From assembly GCF_013114835.1 (NCBI RefSeq), contig NZ_JAAVLW010000003.1:248001-312000 (forward strand): DNA of 64,000 bases, written 5' to 3'. The notes under the pieces were generated by a model, which saw only the letters and a program-made list of their open reading frames with translations, made no database searches and was not told the DNA's origin. Of this stretch, positions 62,361 through 64,000 are shown piece by piece. Every line of letters begins with the position of its first letter. Position 1 is the stretch's first letter. A program made the translations under genes and the position numbers. This stretch comes from Bradyrhizobium archetypum (lineage in GTDB: Bacteria; Pseudomonadota; Alphaproteobacteria; Rhizobiales; Xanthobacteraceae).

Positions 62361-63569
62361 TTACTCCCCCGCCTGCAGCTTGCGGGGCACGGGGAACAGC
62401 TCGGCTGTTCCACCCTTGACGACGCGGGGCGCCTCCGCGGGTGCATCAGCCTTGCTGAAATCGAGTTCCTCGATGCGGCCGGCGCGTTTTTCGATCTTGT
62501 CGGCCGAGATCAGGATCTGCCGGACATCCTCGTTCACGTCGGAAAAATGCTTCTGCAGCTTGAGCACGCGCTCGCGCAGGCGGCCGAGATCGTCGCCGAG
62601 GTTGAGCACTTCGGTGCGGATCTGGTCGGCGGCATCGCGCATCCGCGCGTCTTTGAGGATCTGCTGCATCACTTGGATCGCCAGCATCAGAAGCGAAGGC
62701 GATACCAGCACGACGCGGGCGCGGTAGGCCTTCTGGATCACGTCGTCGAAACCGTCGTGGATTTCGGCATAGACCGATTCCGATGGCACGAACATCAGCG
62801 CGGTATCCTGGGTCTCGCCGGTGATCAGGTATTTCTCGGCGATGTCGCTGACGTGCTTCATCACGTCGTTGCGCAGGCGCTGGCTGGCGAATTTGCGCTC
62901 CTCGTCGGTGCGCGCGTCGTGCAGCGCGGTCATCGCCTCCAGTGGGAATTTCGCATCGATGCACAGCGGCCGCTGGTCGGGCAGGAACACGACGCAGTCC
63001 GGCCGCTTGCCTGATGAGAGCGTGTATTGGAACTCGTACGAGCCCTGCGGCAGGCCGTCCTGCACGATCGCCTCCATCCGCGCCTGGCCGAAGGCGCCGC
63101 GCGACTGCTTGTTGGCGAGCACGTCGCGCAGCGTCGTCACTTGCGACGTCAGGTCGGTGAGATTCTTGTGCGCGCTGTCGATGATGCCGAGCCGCTCGTG
63201 CAGCACGCGCAGACTATCCATGGTGTGGCGCGTGGTCGCTTCCATCGACTGGCCGACGCGGTGCGTCACCGAATCCAGCCGTTCGTTGACCGCGCGCGCC
63301 ATCTCGGCCTGGCGGCCGGCCAGCGATTGCGCCATGGCGTCGACGCGGCCGGTCGATTCGCTCTGCGCCCGCAGCATTTCGCTCAGGCGCTCCTCCAACT
63401 CGTCGGCCCGGATCGCCTGCGCCATCGCCAGTGCCGCGCCGCGGCGGCCGGAGCGGGCGATGATGATCGCAATCGCCAGCAGCAGGACCAGCACGAGCGC
63501 GCCGAACCCCGCCAGGGCTTCGCCGGTATGAATCGGCAGGTCGCCGACAATGAAGAGAATTTCGTTCAT
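62361..63569 (-). CDS. rmuC: DNA recombination protein RmuC
   Basis: A 402-residue protein. An N-terminal membrane helix (GFGALVLVLLLAIAIIIARS), a coiled-coil region (about 45-140) and a PD-(D/E)xK-like nuclease-related core (RPDCVVFLPDQRPLCIDAKF, then PLEAMTALHD) are in the RmuC order. It limits DNA inversions between short repeats in E. coli, which is worth noting in this repeat-rich genome. The ATG at 63569 has AAGGCTG upstream; an earlier in-frame ATG exists at 63671 but spans the CtrA-like boxes. Confidence 0.94.
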   Translation of the reverse strand: MNEILFIVGDLPIHTGEALAGFGALVLVLLLAIAIIIARSGRRGAALAMAQAIRADELEERLSEMLRAQSESTGRVDAMAQSLAGRQAEMARAVNERLDSVTHRVGQSMEATTRHTMDSLRVLHERLGIIDSAHKNLTDLTSQVTTLRDVLANKQSRGAFGQARMEAIVQDGLPQGSYEFQYTLSSGKRPDCVVFLPDQRPLCIDAKFPLEAMTALHDARTDEERKFASQRLRNDVMKHVSDIAEKYLITGETQDTALMFVPSESVYAEIHDGFDDVIQKAYRARVVLVSPSLLMLAIQVMQQILKDARMRDAADQIRTEVLNLGDDLGRLRERVLKLQKHFSDVNEDVRQILISADKIEKRAGRIEELDFSKADAPAEAPRVVKGGTAELFPVPRKLQAGE

Positions 63570-63649
63570 GTCAGCCTTGTAGCCCGATTCGCCGCCTTGC
63601 GCGAACGAAGAGGGAACATTCATGGTGAACGACGGGTTAATTTTCATAG

Positions 63650-63688
63650 TTAGCGCCGCCTTAAAAATCATGGTTAAGGCCGCGTTAA
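63650..63688. promoter_or_regulatory. two CtrA-type boxes between rmuC and def
   Basis: TTAG-cgccgcc-TTAA (63650-63664) and TTAA-ggccgcg-TTAA (63674-63688, then C) both fit the CtrA consensus TTAA-N7-TTAA, 24 bases apart. They sit between divergent rmuC and def. Confidence 0.55.
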
Positions 63689-63751
63689 CGGCAGGCCCGG
63701 CACATTGACCCCCGCAAATCAGCGGCTTAAATCCCGCGCCAGAGAAAAATC

Positions 63752-64000
63752 ATGGCCATCAGAGAAATCATCATCCTGCCGGACAAGCAGTTGCGGCTCG
63801 TCTCCAAGCCCGTCGAAAAGGTGACGACGGAGATCCGCAAGCTCGCCGACGACATGTTCGAGACCATGTACGACGCGCCCGGCATTGGGCTCGCGGCGAT
63901 CCAGGTCGCAGAGCCGCTGCGGCTGATCACCATGGACCTCGCCAAGAAGGACGAGAACGGCGAGACCAAGCCGAAGCCGCGGGTGTTCATCAATCCGGAA
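63752..64000 (+). CDS. def: peptide deformylase, N-terminal part (partial at right edge)
   Basis: The first 83 codons are present. [20 protein letters not shown] and the first family motif GIGLAAIQV (residues 45-53) identify Def, which removes the formyl group from initiator Met before methionine aminopeptidase acts. The metal-binding motifs ECLS and HExxH lie past the edge. The ATG at 63752 follows GAGAAAAATC. Confidence 0.97.
   Translation, partial: MAIREIIILPDKQLRLVSKPVEKVTTEIRKLADDMFETMYDAPGIGLAAIQVAEPLRLITMDLAKKDENGETKPKPRVFINPE

Noticed and set aside
1..64000. tRNA, rRNA, CRISPR array, prophage or insertion sequence
   Set aside because: No TΨC-like GTTCGAATC arm in a tRNA context, no regularly spaced repeats, no integrase, transposase or phage structural motif seen on either strand.

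Overview
The window is GC-rich chromosomal DNA of an alphaproteobacterium, most likely Bradyrhizobium or a close Nitrobacteraceae relative. The evidence is the ChvI-ChvG-HprK-EIIA-HPr gene order next to pckA, the gene styles (DUF2865, YbaB-RecR-DnaX with a short SRP RNA, AmpG, RmuC-Def), and many palindromic intergenic repeats of the kind common in bradyrhizobia. Almost everything is core housekeeping or ordinary metabolism. I see no prophage, insertion sequence, CRISPR array, tRNA or rRNA.

Left part (1-16.7 kb): a partial radC, a conserved hypothetical and map on the minus strand; an MscS channel and a K+/H+ antiporter; dodecin; a cysteine version of the glycine-reductase selenoprotein B family next to a class III CoA-transferase; ilvD; the molybdate transporter modABC with a recognisable promoter and operator-like palindrome; a small Spy-like periplasmic protein; the endopeptidase MepA; and a Bug-type solute-binding protein divergent from an FAD monooxygenase. 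Middle part (16.7-36.3 kb): a PAS-GGDEF-EAL protein with a degenerate cyclase site; a basic histone-H1-like protein; an acyl-CoA-dehydrogenase-like flavoprotein and an MFS transporter; lepA; an ArnT-like membrane glycosyltransferase and an SDR. This is followed by the sensory and nitrogen-type PTS operon (chvI, chvG, hprK, EIIA, HPr), a HugZ-like protein, pckA with an FNR/FixK-type box upstream, arginase and a thioesterase.

Right part (36.4-64 kb): glycogen phosphorylase; two small hypothetical proteins; a GIY-YIG nuclease; a DUF2865 protein; pyrE; a glutathione transferase; DNA polymerase I whose proofreading residues are replaced; an acyltransferase; ugd, hrpB, an aspartic protease and pgm. 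After these come an Lrp/AsnC regulator, a PfkB kinase, nudC and a HIT protein. The end of the window holds the SRP RNA with dnaX-ebfC-recR, a small exported protein, ampG, a second GIY-YIG nuclease, rmuC, and the start of def.

The most unusual architecture is that both single-domain GIY-YIG genes lie between near-perfect inverted copies of an intergenic palindromic repeat, with a different repeat family at each locus. This suggests a nuclease-repeat unit formally like the RAYT/REP arrangement. Other points worth checking are two CtrA-type boxes between rmuC and def, the loss of the PolA exonuclease residues, several promoter-proximal palindromes, and two candidate small proteins that standard gene calling would miss. 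Functions are assigned from motifs recognised by eye. No database search was run.
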